From Bacillus stratosphericus (lineage in GTDB: Bacteria; Bacillota; Bacilli; Bacillales; Bacillaceae), in assembly GCF_020524495.1 (NCBI RefSeq), contig NZ_JAIVLB010000022.1, forward strand, positions 1-53,781: a DNA stretch of 53,781 nucleotides, read 5' to 3'. The notes under the pieces are model-generated. The model did no database searches, was not told where the DNA came from, and worked only from the letters and a program-made list of their open reading frames with translations. Positions within the stretch are counted from its first letter, which is position 1, and each line of letters begins with the position of its first letter. Shown here piece by piece: positions 9,243 through 16,621 of this stretch. A program made the position numbers and the translations under genes.

Positions 9243-9785
9243 TTATTCGGCTGATTCGTCACCCATGATATATAAAAGACCGTCGTTGTCTGTGTCAGGA
9301 TACGCTTTAAACGTCAGATTTGCAATTCGCTCATCGTCTGAGTTATACGTATATTCGGGATCTGACATGGCACCCGCAAGTGGAATCGTGATGTAATCGT
9401 TCGGCGTCGTGCTAGGTGATGTAGGTTTAATGACGAGTGGCTTTGCTGCTGCCAACATATCAAAACCTGCTTGCCCCGATACTTCTAGCTTCATTTTTGC
9501 AGGATCTGTACTGTCTTTAGTGAGCTTACTGTTCGGCATTGCTGCGGCCAGTCTTTCTAACTCGTGAAGTGCGAACGGTACCGTAACCTCAGCATTACGT
9601 CCCTTCATCGTCGACTTGACCGGCGTATCTCCGTATTGATCAACCGTCGTGTCTTGAATCGACGTCTCCGCCTTAAAGACGATCCCGCCTTTAGTGATGT
9701 CAAACGTCACCATATCAGCACCTTCGCCGTATTCAACGATTGCCGGACCGATAGGAACGTTAATTCCTCTAATTCCTGCCGCCAT
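9243..9785 (-). CDS. Major tail (tube) protein
   Basis: This 180-aa protein sits between the tail terminator and the tail chaperones, the invariant position of the siphovirus tube subunit. It begins MAAGIRGINVPIGPA and is beta-rich, with the pattern 'STMKGRNAEVTVPFALHELERL' and a C-terminal 'LTFKAYPDTDNDGLLYIMGD', both typical of tube proteins of Gram-positive phages. It would polymerise into hexameric rings around the tape measure. A good GGAGG precedes the ATG. A strong terminator follows it immediately, consistent with the need for high amounts of this subunit. Confidence 0.85.
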   Translation of the reverse strand: MAAGIRGINVPIGPAIVEYGEGADMVTFDITKGGIVFKAETSIQDTTVDQYGDTPVKSTMKGRNAEVTVPFALHELERLAAAMPNSKLTKDSTDPAKMKLEVSGQAGFDMLAAAKPLVIKPTSPSTTPNDYITIPLAGAMSDPEYTYNSDDERIANLTFKAYPDTDNDGLLYIMGDESAE

Positions 9786-9810
9786 CTGTTTTCCTCCTTT
9801 TATATTTGCG

Positions 9811-9838
9811 CAAATTAAAAAGCGCCTCTAAGGGCGCT
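9811..9838 (-). terminator. Rho-independent terminator overlapping the tail terminator gene's end
   Basis: A perfect 6-bp stem AGCGCC/GGCGCT (9821-9826 with 9833-9838, 6-nt loop) is followed on the minus strand by TTTTAATTT. The stop codon of the tail terminator gene lies inside the hairpin. It separates the head-tail connector genes from the major tail protein gene. Confidence 0.78.
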
Positions 9839-10202
9839 CTACGCAATCGAAATTTAATGAATATATCGGACAATCGGATTCATCGTCTCCTAAATACAAT
9901 GGCGCCGAGTTATTGCAGCGTATTTGTACGATCGAGCTTCCGCCGACCTGTACCTCGGTCACGTTCGTAAGCGCATCGTATAATTCAAACGCTTTGTCTT
10001 CCGCGCCTGCCCCGTCTCTAGCTTCGCCTCGCACTAATACTTGAAAAGACGGCCGCTTTAAGCCGGTGTACTTAGACGTCGGAAATCCACCCGTCAACTT
10101 AACCGAAATTGCGGCGCCTTTGCTATCTACCGGAAACTTATTTACGTAGTATTTGCCGTCAACTTTCGCCTCAATAAAATCGATTAGCTCGCCTACGCGC
10201 AT
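9828..10202 (-). CDS. Tail terminator / minor capsid-type protein
   Basis: This 124-aa protein resembles the minor capsid protein family of Gram-positive phages that includes tail terminators (RPSFQVLVRGEARDGAGAEDKAFELYDAL is the recognisable core, quoted in part: FQVLVRG and AFELYDAL). Tail terminators cap the finished tail tube and dock it to the head. It overlaps the preceding gene by one base and lies directly before the major tail protein gene, the usual place. The function is assigned mainly from position and length. Confidence 0.7.
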   Translation of the reverse strand: MRVGELIDFIEAKVDGKYYVNKFPVDSKGAAISVKLTGGFPTSKYTGLKRPSFQVLVRGEARDGAGAEDKAFELYDALTNVTEVQVGGSSIVQIRCNNSAPLYLGDDESDCPIYSLNFDCVERP

Positions 10203-10612
10203 TAGATCAGCCCCCTACGAACGCCTTCAGCGATCCAGCGTACGTATTTTTCGGCGTTTCCTTTTAACGGACGTTCGAGGTATTTGTTGCCGACCTCGTA
10301 GCCGTCGATACCGCCCGCCGCTTGAGATGCCGGTCCGAGGTTATAGTCCATTTCGTGAGTCCATATCGCATAGTTGAAGCCGCCTTCGACCGCTCGAAAA
10401 GAGACGTCCACGACCGCTTTACCTTTCGATAGCTTATAATTCTTCTTAATGCTCGCACGCAACGTTCCTTTATCAATCGGCGCAATGTTCTGCGCAATCC
10501 TACCAAGGTCGTCGCCGGAATCCCCTAACGCTCGTGCGGCGCTTGTGAGGGCGCTTCTGCTTGCATTGTTTATACCGGTTATGAAACTGCTCGCATCAAA
10601 CGTAAAACTCAT
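10202..10612 (-). CDS. HK97 gp10-like head-tail joining protein
   Basis: This 136-aa product carries the hallmark of the HK97 gp10 family: 'APIDKGTLRASI' near residues 45-56, followed by a beta segment and 'YAIWTHEMDYN'. Members sit at the head-tail interface and are involved in tail attachment or completion. It overlaps both neighbours by a few bases (stop and start codons interlock), so translation is coupled within the connector cluster. Confidence 0.82.
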   Translation of the reverse strand: MSFTFDASSFITGINNASRSALTSAARALGDSGDDLGRIAQNIAPIDKGTLRASIKKNYKLSKGKAVVDVSFRAVEGGFNYAIWTHEMDYNLGPASQAAGGIDGYEVGNKYLERPLKGNAEKYVRWIAEGVRRGLI

Positions 10613-10947
10613 AGGTACACCTCCGTTAATAACGCTTTACCGTCTATATGTCTCTTAACGTTGATTTCCTTCGGTCTCTTTTCCATTGTTTCTCCGAGCT
10701 CATTCGTATAAGAGATAACGTCGGTATAACGCACGTCAGCTAGGCGATCTAGTAGAATACGAGCCGATGCGACGGCCTCTTCGGATTTAACCACACCGTT
10801 GTTGCGCGACTTGACCGCGGTCGATCCTTCGTCGATACGACATTTTAGCGTAAACTCAGCGCCATCGTTGACTGGGTTGCCCCAGCGATCAAGCTCGTCA
10901 GAAGGTCGCTTCACCGTGATAGTTTGGCGCATTGGAAAAATCGCCAT
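10609..10947 (-). CDS. Head closure (stopper) protein
   Basis: The 112-aa protein begins MAIFPMRQTITVKRP and contains 'DRWGNPV', a combination typical of small phage head-closure or minor capsid proteins that plug the portal after packaging. It overlaps the gp10-like gene by 4 bp and lies just after the connector gene at 10948. The assignment rests on length, motif and gene order. Confidence 0.7.
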   Translation of the reverse strand: MAIFPMRQTITVKRPSDELDRWGNPVNDGAEFTLKCRIDEGSTAVKSRNNGVVKSEEAVASARILLDRLADVRYTDVISYTNELGETMEKRPKEINVKRHIDGKALLTEVYL

Positions 10948-11334
10948 TTATAGCACCGTCCTTCTGATGCGCTTGCCTCCGATTGGGACTCCGTTTTCTT
11001 CTTCGATAGCTGCGATCGATTCTCTCGGAATCAAGTCTTCGTCCTCTACCCGCAATGTATCCTTATAGTTGAACGAGCCGACCCCGGTGATCGAGAACGA
11101 AGAAATACCGTGCTTATTCAGTCGGTTCGTATCGTTGTACGCGATAGCTAGGACGTTAACAAACTCGTAGACTGCTTTGTTCGGTATAACGTATTCAGGA
11201 AACACACGCGTAAGGGTTTCGAAAGCTCGGTTTAAAAGCCGTTCTTTCTTCGCCTCATCTGCGTTAATCCAATCCTCGGTATCTACTAGAAACGCATTAA
11301 TATAGTCGTTTGCGCCTTCTACTGTAGCAGCCAT
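10948..11334 (-). CDS. Head-tail connector (adaptor) protein
   Basis: This 128-aa, mostly helical protein begins with an ATVEGANDYI segment and has 'ERLLNRAFETLTRVFP', a pattern of gp15/gp6-type connectors that bind under the portal. It lies between the capsid genes and the head-closure gene, as the adaptor does in SPP1 and HK97-type phages. Only one base separates it from the head-closure gene. The call is by position and fold-like pattern. Confidence 0.68.
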   Translation of the reverse strand: MAATVEGANDYINAFLVDTEDWINADEAKKERLLNRAFETLTRVFPEYVIPNKAVYEFVNVLAIAYNDTNRLNKHGISSFSITGVGSFNYKDTLRVEDEDLIPRESIAAIEEENGVPIGGKRIRRTVL

Positions 11335-11350
11335 TCGCTCCCACCTCCTA

Positions 11351-11560
11351 TTATTTTGCGGAGGATTTACGGGCGGTCTTTTTAACTGGCGCAGACTTCG
11401 GTTTATCCTCCGATTTTATACAAGTAACCCACTTCGGACACAAGCCGTCTAGTAGTTTTATCTCATCTGAATTATCTGTTTGATATATCCCAGCGTGATC
11501 AAACACAATCTTGTTGGAACTTCCTATCATATAAAAAGGCGTCGCTTTATAAATCGCCAT
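11351..11560 (-). CDS. Small head-region protein of unknown function
   Basis: This 69-aa product (MAIYKATPFYMIGSSN...) has a lysine-rich tail (SAPVKKTARKSSAK). It overlaps the preceding gene by one base, so it is almost certainly expressed with the capsid operon. The C-terminal cysteines (CPKWVTCIKS) are two in number and not an obvious metal site. I do not recognise the family; a head-decoration or assembly role is possible from its position only. Confidence 0.6.
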   Translation of the reverse strand: MAIYKATPFYMIGSSNKIVFDHAGIYQTDNSDEIKLLDGLCPKWVTCIKSEDKPKSAPVKKTARKSSAK

Positions 11561-11844
11561 TAACTAGACTCCTTTCCTTCTAACGCCTCCACACGGCTTT
11601 TTAATTCGTCTAAAATTGTCTTGACTTCAGAATTAAGGTTATCGAGAAAAACGCTTCCCTTTCCGATGGTTCGAGAGTTTACAGCTCCATCCCCAATATG
11701 TCTATTTTTAATTGCGCCATCTTCGATAACTAATGATCCGCCTTCAGAAGATTGAAGGTTTTGGATAATGTTACCTAGTTTCAGTTCGTTAGCAATAGGC
11801 ATAGACTCGTTCAGACGTTGTTTTTGACTCTCTGTTATCGCCAT
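11560..11844 (-). CDS. Possible head-fibre or decoration protein
   Basis: This 94-aa protein lies directly after the major capsid gene. Its middle has short pseudo-repeats (GAIKNRHIGDGAV, NSRTIGKGSV) followed by a short C-terminal coiled coil (LDELKSRVEALEGK). That pattern is typical of phage head-fibre and small trimeric attachment proteins. The start at 11844 is preceded by AAAGGAGG. It could instead be an assembly factor; the family was not confirmed. Confidence 0.55.
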   Translation of the reverse strand: MAITESQKQRLNESMPIANELKLGNIIQNLQSSEGGSLVIEDGAIKNRHIGDGAVNSRTIGKGSVFLDNLNSEVKTILDELKSRVEALEGKESS

Positions 11845-11859
11845 ACGTAATTCCTCCTT

Positions 11860-11889
11860 TCAAAAATAAAAACGGGCAATTAATCCCGT
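11860..11889 (-). terminator. Rho-independent terminator after the major capsid gene
   Basis: A stem ACGGG/CCCGT (11872-11876 with 11885-11889, 8-nt loop) is followed on the minus strand by TTTTTATTTTT. It starts three bases past the capsid gene's stop codon. It is short (5 bp) and likely leaky, which would favour capsid protein over the downstream connector genes. Confidence 0.68.
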
Positions 11890-11892
11890 CGA

Positions 11893-12996
11893 TTAAGATA
11901 CAGTCTTTGCGATGTTTTCGAGAATCGCAATTTTTTCGTTAGCGTTTTTAACTTTAATTCCGTACTCTCCACGAATCTGTCTTGCGACAAAGTCTGCGCC
12001 CGGAACACTCGCATCCTCATCGTATACAGAGCGCCCAGTCAAAGGATGTAGCGATAGGATGCTTCGATCGAACAGTGCGATTTTATCTTTCGGGAAGTTA
12101 GGATCGACAACGACCGTAGCTACGCCGCCACCAACCATATCCGAAACAAACGTGCTGATTCTATGTCCTGTAGCTGCGTCTGTACGTTCAGTTCGGATAG
12201 TATCTGTCGCCATTTTAGAAATCTGACGAGCGCCCGCAGTATTTGTTAAAATCGTATTTACAGAGCCGCCTCTGAGATATACCTGCTCCATTAATGAGTT
12301 AATATCTTTAGCCTCTACTTCTTTTTCTTCTAAGTTTGCTTTCGCCGATCCTTTAAGATTCGCAAAGTTTAAAAGGCCACCTGTCATACGTGGCTTACCG
12401 TCAATTCTACGCCCATAAATCAACCAGTCGTTGAACTCGCGTGCCATTTCTTTTAGTCTTAGTTGCACTTGATAGTTGAGTTCGTCCGTTACGTTGTGCG
12501 TTCTAACCGCTTGTTGGGTGTTGGATACCGCTGCATATCTTTCGATGATCTGCGTGAAGTTGTAATCAACGTAGCGGTCGTGCCCCTCGTCCATGCCTAC
12601 GCCTGCTCCTTCATTTTGCGGGCGTGAAACAATACGCAATTCAGAGCCGGCTTTTAGCTCTTCCTGAGCAGTACCGTCAAAACCTCGAATTACTGTCAGT
12701 ACATCGCCCGAAACGTCTGTAACTTTTAGGTACTCTTCTCCGATAACAACGATAGCGTCTTTACGAAACTTAGACCCATCGTCTTCCGCAACTGTAATCT
12801 TACCGTCTGTGCCTACTTCTTTGACTGTGGCTAAGTTCGAGTTTAAACGGTCTGACATCCACTCGAATTTAGTTTGGAAGAGAGCTTCACCGCTTAAACC
12901 AACAAGACCTAAAAGAGTCGGCTCATCCTTCAAAATTAAATCGATTCCGGCGTCTAGCTGACGTACTTGATCCTTAAAGTCATAACTTGTTAACAT
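11893..12996 (-). CDS. Major capsid protein (SU10/DUF5309-like)
   Basis: This 367-aa protein follows the scaffold gene and has the layout of the SU10-type HK97-fold capsid family: an N-terminal 'LILKDEPTLLGLVG', a central inserted beta domain (residues ~60-125, 'GEEYLKVTDVSGDVLTVIRG'), then 'RTHNVTDELNYQVQLRLKE', 'FNDWLIYGR' and a C-terminal 'GEYGIKVKNANEKIAILEN'. It would form the icosahedral shell. No obvious protease cleavage region or separate protease gene was seen. It lies at the expected site between scaffold and connector genes and is followed by a terminator hairpin. Confidence 0.88.
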   Translation of the reverse strand: MLTSYDFKDQVRQLDAGIDLILKDEPTLLGLVGLSGEALFQTKFEWMSDRLNSNLATVKEVGTDGKITVAEDDGSKFRKDAIVVIGEEYLKVTDVSGDVLTVIRGFDGTAQEELKAGSELRIVSRPQNEGAGVGMDEGHDRYVDYNFTQIIERYAAVSNTQQAVRTHNVTDELNYQVQLRLKEMAREFNDWLIYGRRIDGKPRMTGGLLNFANLKGSAKANLEEKEVEAKDINSLMEQVYLRGGSVNTILTNTAGARQISKMATDTIRTERTDAATGHRISTFVSDMVGGGVATVVVDPNFPKDKIALFDRSILSLHPLTGRSVYDEDASVPGADFVARQIRGEYGIKVKNANEKIAILENIAKTVS

Positions 12997-13007
12997 TTAG
13001 TTTCCCC

Positions 13008-13679
13008 CTAATTATTTAGTAGACTTTTTAATTTGTTAGAAAGCTCAATTACTTTGGAAAAGTTCTTTTCTTTCTTCGCTGTAGTTAATTGAGCTTCTAA
13101 AGTCTTGACTTCCCCGCCCGATTCTCCGCCTCCATTTGTAGCTTGGCCGATCGACTTACTATTTTGAGTGGATTTAATCAGGTAAGGTTTATTGTCAACG
13201 ATCTCCTTAACAACGCCTTCGATTCCGAGCACTTTACCCTCCTCGACCTTAACTTCTGATAGGTCTGCAAGGCGTAAGGCGTCGTCAACATAAGCGATGT
13301 TATGAGCCGTAGCAATCTTAATAAACTCGTTCGTAATTTTGTTTTGTTCGTCCGCTTTTTTAAGATCCTCGATCTGCTTCGCAAGAGACTGTTCAGACTC
13401 AGATTTCAATTCTAGTTCCTTTTTGATGCGCTCTAGTTCCGGCAACTCTGCGTCTGCCTTTTCTTGCTCCGCTTTTTCGAACGCTGCGACTTTCTCTTTT
13501 AGATCTCCGTAATCTGCGTACTTAGATTCAACGCGACTAATACGTTTAGTAATCATCGTATCTAGTTCTTCTTGCGTTAGTTCGATCTTCTGCGGTTGCT
13601 CTGGCGTTTGTTCTTCGCCCTGCCCGCCTCCCGCTTGATCATCTGCGTCAAATAACGGCATAAATCGTTTTACAAACAT
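13008..13679 (-). CDS. Capsid scaffolding protein
   Basis: This 223-aa product is highly charged and nearly all alpha-helical. It has an N-terminal acidic 'GGGQGEEQTPEQPQ' stretch, a long coiled coil (residues ~40-125, rich in E, K, L and A), and a C-terminal basic helix (KVIELSNKLKSLL). That profile fits DUF4355-like phage scaffold proteins. It precedes the major capsid gene by 11 bp. The start at 13679 (MFVKRFMP) is preferred to an ATG four codons upstream because the ATGGAGG ribosome binding site overlaps the latter. Confidence 0.82.
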   Translation of the reverse strand: MFVKRFMPLFDADDQAGGGQGEEQTPEQPQKIELTQEELDTMITKRISRVESKYADYGDLKEKVAAFEKAEQEKADAELPELERIKKELELKSESEQSLAKQIEDLKKADEQNKITNEFIKIATAHNIAYVDDALRLADLSEVKVEEGKVLGIEGVVKEIVDNKPYLIKSTQNSKSIGQATNGGGESGGEVKTLEAQLTTAKKEKNFSKVIELSNKLKSLLNN

Positions 13680-13742
13680 ATCGTCCTCCATCCGTTTTAA
13701 GGCCGTCGCCTATTAGATAAAATAGCCGTTTAGTTTAACGTC

Positions 13743-14573
13743 TTAACGTTCGGACAATAAATCTTCGCTTCTGATAGGCGAGTAAACGTGCTTGCATCGT
13801 GGGTGGAATATCTCGCCCGTCGCCTGTAATTCGTCGTAGGTTAAATAAGGTCCAGGCGCATCTAGCGTCAGTTTCATAATCTCGCCTTCGTGGTATCGGC
13901 AATAATCCGTCGCCCCGTGAGACGATATTTGGGCATAGAAAACTCCGCGACTAACGGCTTCATTGCTCGTTGCTTCGCGGTATGTCTGCATCATTTTCGT
14001 TCGGGTTACCATATCGGCATATACTTCCGGTTTCCAACGTCGGCCTTTTGAGTCAACGATGCCAGTCACGACCGACTCTTTCAGCCGTTTCTTTATATCA
14101 TCTCGAATCGTTCGCCGACCGTTTGTGCCAGACGCCATGTTGTACTTTATAGAATCGGAAACGGCTCGCCTAACTGCGGCTTTTGTTTTCCTGTCAACGT
14201 TTTGCGTGACGGCTAAAAGATCCGCCTGCGTATCCGCAATAGCAGTCGCAACCATCGCTTCATTCAGTTCGTTAAATTGCGCTAACAAAGCCGCCTGCTC
14301 AACTGATTCCGCAATCTTAAGCGAAACAAGCGTATTGATTACGCCTTCTCGCGCCGCAATAGGTACGTTTTCACTAACCCACCGCGCCGACTTCGTGTCC
14401 AGGTCCGATAAAATACGGCTGATTGATTGTAGCGTAGCAAGCGCATTGGCTCGGCGGAAATCCGAAATATCAACGCGGTCAAGTTCGGCGAGTATGTCTT
14501 TAATGGCGGTGTGGTAATAGCCGGCAAGTTGTTTCGTTTGATAATCGTAGTTAGGTGCCGGTACTTTAGCCAT
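13743..14573 (-). CDS. MuF/SPP1 gp7-like minor head protein
   Basis: This 276-aa protein overlaps the portal gene by one base, the usual coupling in SPP1-like phages. Its C-terminal half carries the Mu F / gp7 domain signature: 'GVFYAQISSHGATDYCRYHEGE' (in parts FYAQISS and CRYHEGE), then 'FHPRCKHVYSPI'. The conserved Cys and His residues there may bind metal. Such proteins enter the procapsid with the portal and affect DNA ejection. No toxin or ADP-ribosyltransferase extension is present. The start MAKVPAPN directly follows the portal stop. Confidence 0.85.
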   Translation of the reverse strand: MAKVPAPNYDYQTKQLAGYYHTAIKDILAELDRVDISDFRRANALATLQSISRILSDLDTKSARWVSENVPIAAREGVINTLVSLKIAESVEQAALLAQFNELNEAMVATAIADTQADLLAVTQNVDRKTKAAVRRAVSDSIKYNMASGTNGRRTIRDDIKKRLKESVVTGIVDSKGRRWKPEVYADMVTRTKMMQTYREATSNEAVSRGVFYAQISSHGATDYCRYHEGEIMKLTLDAPGPYLTYDELQATGEIFHPRCKHVYSPIRSEDLLSER

Positions 14574-16174
14574 TACTTATCGTCCTCTGTTTCCGGCTGC
14601 GATTCCGATTCATTAAAAATCGAAGAATCTACGAAGCCATTTGCCGAAGTTTCGTCTTTTTCAATGCGTCGCATGATTTCGTCCGCTTCCTCGTCATCAA
14701 CGTCGTCCATCGCCTTAATTGCACCTTTAACGTCTAGCGTCGGTTTGCCTGCCGTTCTAATCTGCATAATCTCCGCAAGTTCTTTTTCATTCTGCGGAAT
14801 ACCGTCGTTCCAAATAGCCCGCGGGTAAACGGCTTCGTCAATCTTGATCCGCTTGACCGCTTTCTCTAAGAGCATACACGTCCACAACGCATCCCTAACC
14901 GCTTTATCATAGTGCGATCTGATCCTCTTTACCTTTGAAAGAATCGGCATAAATCGCGCTTTGATTGCAGCGCCATCTGTATGAGACGTACCTGTTCCGC
15001 CTGAATTATCGCCCGACATAACAGTTCCGAAAAGCCACTGCGGAGTCTCAGATTGCATAAACACGTTGCTAAATAAGACATCGAGTTCCTTAAATGCCGC
15101 GTCTAGTTGCGCCTGCCACACCATATATCCAGGCGTCGGGTCGTCTTTTGATACAGGAATATAAGCTCCACCGAAGCGAACCGTATCTCCATCATCTTGA
15201 ATCTCCGGACCATACGCAGTAGGATCGCTATGCTTCCATAAGATATAGTCGATCTGCACTAGGCGGTCATTGATCGCAGCAAACGTCGTTTCTAGCTTCT
15301 CTAAACCGCCGATTCCGAAGAACTCGTCGTCAATCGACTTGTAAGGTACGTGAAAGACCGGAATGTGTGGTAGGTGTGTCTCCTCGATGTCTTCTTCGCG
15401 ACCTGTTGGCAGTTGTTCGCCGATTTTATATACGGATACCGACGTGCCTGTCGAAGTATCAACTCCGTTTTCATGCAAACGGTATCGCGAGTACAGAATA
15501 TAGCCCGGTATATGTCGCTCGACGTTTAAAAACGGAATCTCCGTCTTCTCGGTTTCAACCCACTCGACTTGCGCAATATTGACCGCCTTTAGTTTCTTGA
15601 CGTTCCCGACGCTAAACTCTGGAAAGACTGCGCCAGCGCTGACGTGCTCAATGATCGCTTCCATTTCGGCATCTGCCGGTACAGGTAGGCCGAGCTTTTC
15701 AACTTCCGTAAAGTCTTGACGGTAGCCATATCGAACCTTAAACCACGAATCGCCGCGGAATCCGTTTGCAGTTGCGCTTTCGTGAAGAAGCTGATTAATA
15801 TCGTTTTCTTCTACGTAGCGATTGAGCGCTTTTTGTTCTTCGCTGTCGTCGGGCAGGCCGCTTTCGAATTGCACCGGTTCGCCTACGAGAAGATCAGCCG
15901 GCTTCGTGACTAGAATGTCGGCGAGATTGACCGCAATATACAGCTTTTTTAACTGCTCGGCCTGCGGCGAATCTTTAAGAATGTCGGTCGCACGTTCATA
16001 GACGTTTCGGTGACGACCTTCGAATAGCTTTTTCATGCGCCGATATTTTGCCAGACGCTCGATTGAGTCAGCCGGAGGAAATTGCGCGCCGGGTCGGATG
16101 ATACTGTACGTCTTAGTATGCGATCCGTCGTCGGGTTCGTGGTTGCGATGCTTAAAAAAGTCCGTAAAACCCAT
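14573..16174 (-). CDS. Portal protein
   Basis: The 533-aa protein belongs to the SPP1 gp6-like portal family. Recognisable segments include 'IDYILWKHSDPTAYGP', 'NDRLVQIDYI', 'ALWTCMLLE' and the acidic C-terminal tail (SESQPETEDDK). The dodecameric portal sits at one capsid vertex and is the channel for terminase-driven packaging. It lies four bases after the small terminase gene's end. Length is usual for the family (about 450-550). Confidence 0.92.
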   Translation of the reverse strand: MGFTDFFKHRNHEPDDGSHTKTYSIIRPGAQFPPADSIERLAKYRRMKKLFEGRHRNVYERATDILKDSPQAEQLKKLYIAVNLADILVTKPADLLVGEPVQFESGLPDDSEEQKALNRYVEENDINQLLHESATANGFRGDSWFKVRYGYRQDFTEVEKLGLPVPADAEMEAIIEHVSAGAVFPEFSVGNVKKLKAVNIAQVEWVETEKTEIPFLNVERHIPGYILYSRYRLHENGVDTSTGTSVSVYKIGEQLPTGREEDIEETHLPHIPVFHVPYKSIDDEFFGIGGLEKLETTFAAINDRLVQIDYILWKHSDPTAYGPEIQDDGDTVRFGGAYIPVSKDDPTPGYMVWQAQLDAAFKELDVLFSNVFMQSETPQWLFGTVMSGDNSGGTGTSHTDGAAIKARFMPILSKVKRIRSHYDKAVRDALWTCMLLEKAVKRIKIDEAVYPRAIWNDGIPQNEKELAEIMQIRTAGKPTLDVKGAIKAMDDVDDEEADEIMRRIEKDETSANGFVDSSIFNESESQPETEDDK

Positions 16175-16177
16175 CGC

Positions 16178-16603
16178 TTAGCCCTCCTTTAAAAGATCGT
16201 CTAAATCTTCGGCTTCTTTTAAAATGTCCACGCTAGATTGAGTATCCGTAGTACTGTCAGTGACGATTTGTTTTTCGGTTAGTAGCCCGTATCGTTTCAT
16301 AAATAGGTCGATCGCCTTAACGGACGGTTGCGACCCTTTAATCAGTTTCATTAATTGACCGTAAACTTCTGATCTATGACTCGATAACATATCATCCGCA
16401 AGTAAGTTCATGTATTCGATGAACGCGGAATCTTGCGTTCGCCAACGATACAACCCCATACGCGACATTCCTAGTTCTTCTGCGAGTTGTTCCTGCGTTT
16501 TCTTCTCGCCGCCTTCCGGCATAATTTCATTCAATGCGCAGGCCTGGGCGGCTTTTCGCTTCTCAAACGACAGTTGCGCCTCTAGCTGCTTAATTCTCGA
16601 CAT
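16178..16603 (-). CDS. Terminase small subunit (phBC6A51-type HTH)
   Basis: This 141-aa protein has an N-terminal helix-turn-helix (EQLAEELGMSRMGLYRWR, residues ~38-55) and a helical C-terminus, matching the phBC6A51-type small terminase family. The small subunit binds the packaging site and activates the large subunit. Unusually, it follows rather than precedes the large subunit gene in transcription order. Position between large terminase and portal supports the call. Confidence 0.78.
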   Translation of the reverse strand: MSRIKQLEAQLSFEKRKAAQACALNEIMPEGGEKKTQEQLAEELGMSRMGLYRWRTQDSAFIEYMNLLADDMLSSHRSEVYGQLMKLIKGSQPSVKAIDLFMKRYGLLTEKQIVTDSTTDTQSSVDILKEAEDLDDLLKEG

Positions 16604-16621
16604 TTAACGTCCCTCCTTTCG

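Noticed and set aside
13963..14517. 184-codon plus-strand frame opposite the MuF-like gene
   Set aside because: Antisense shadow of a well-supported gene; no ribosome binding site or recognisable domain.
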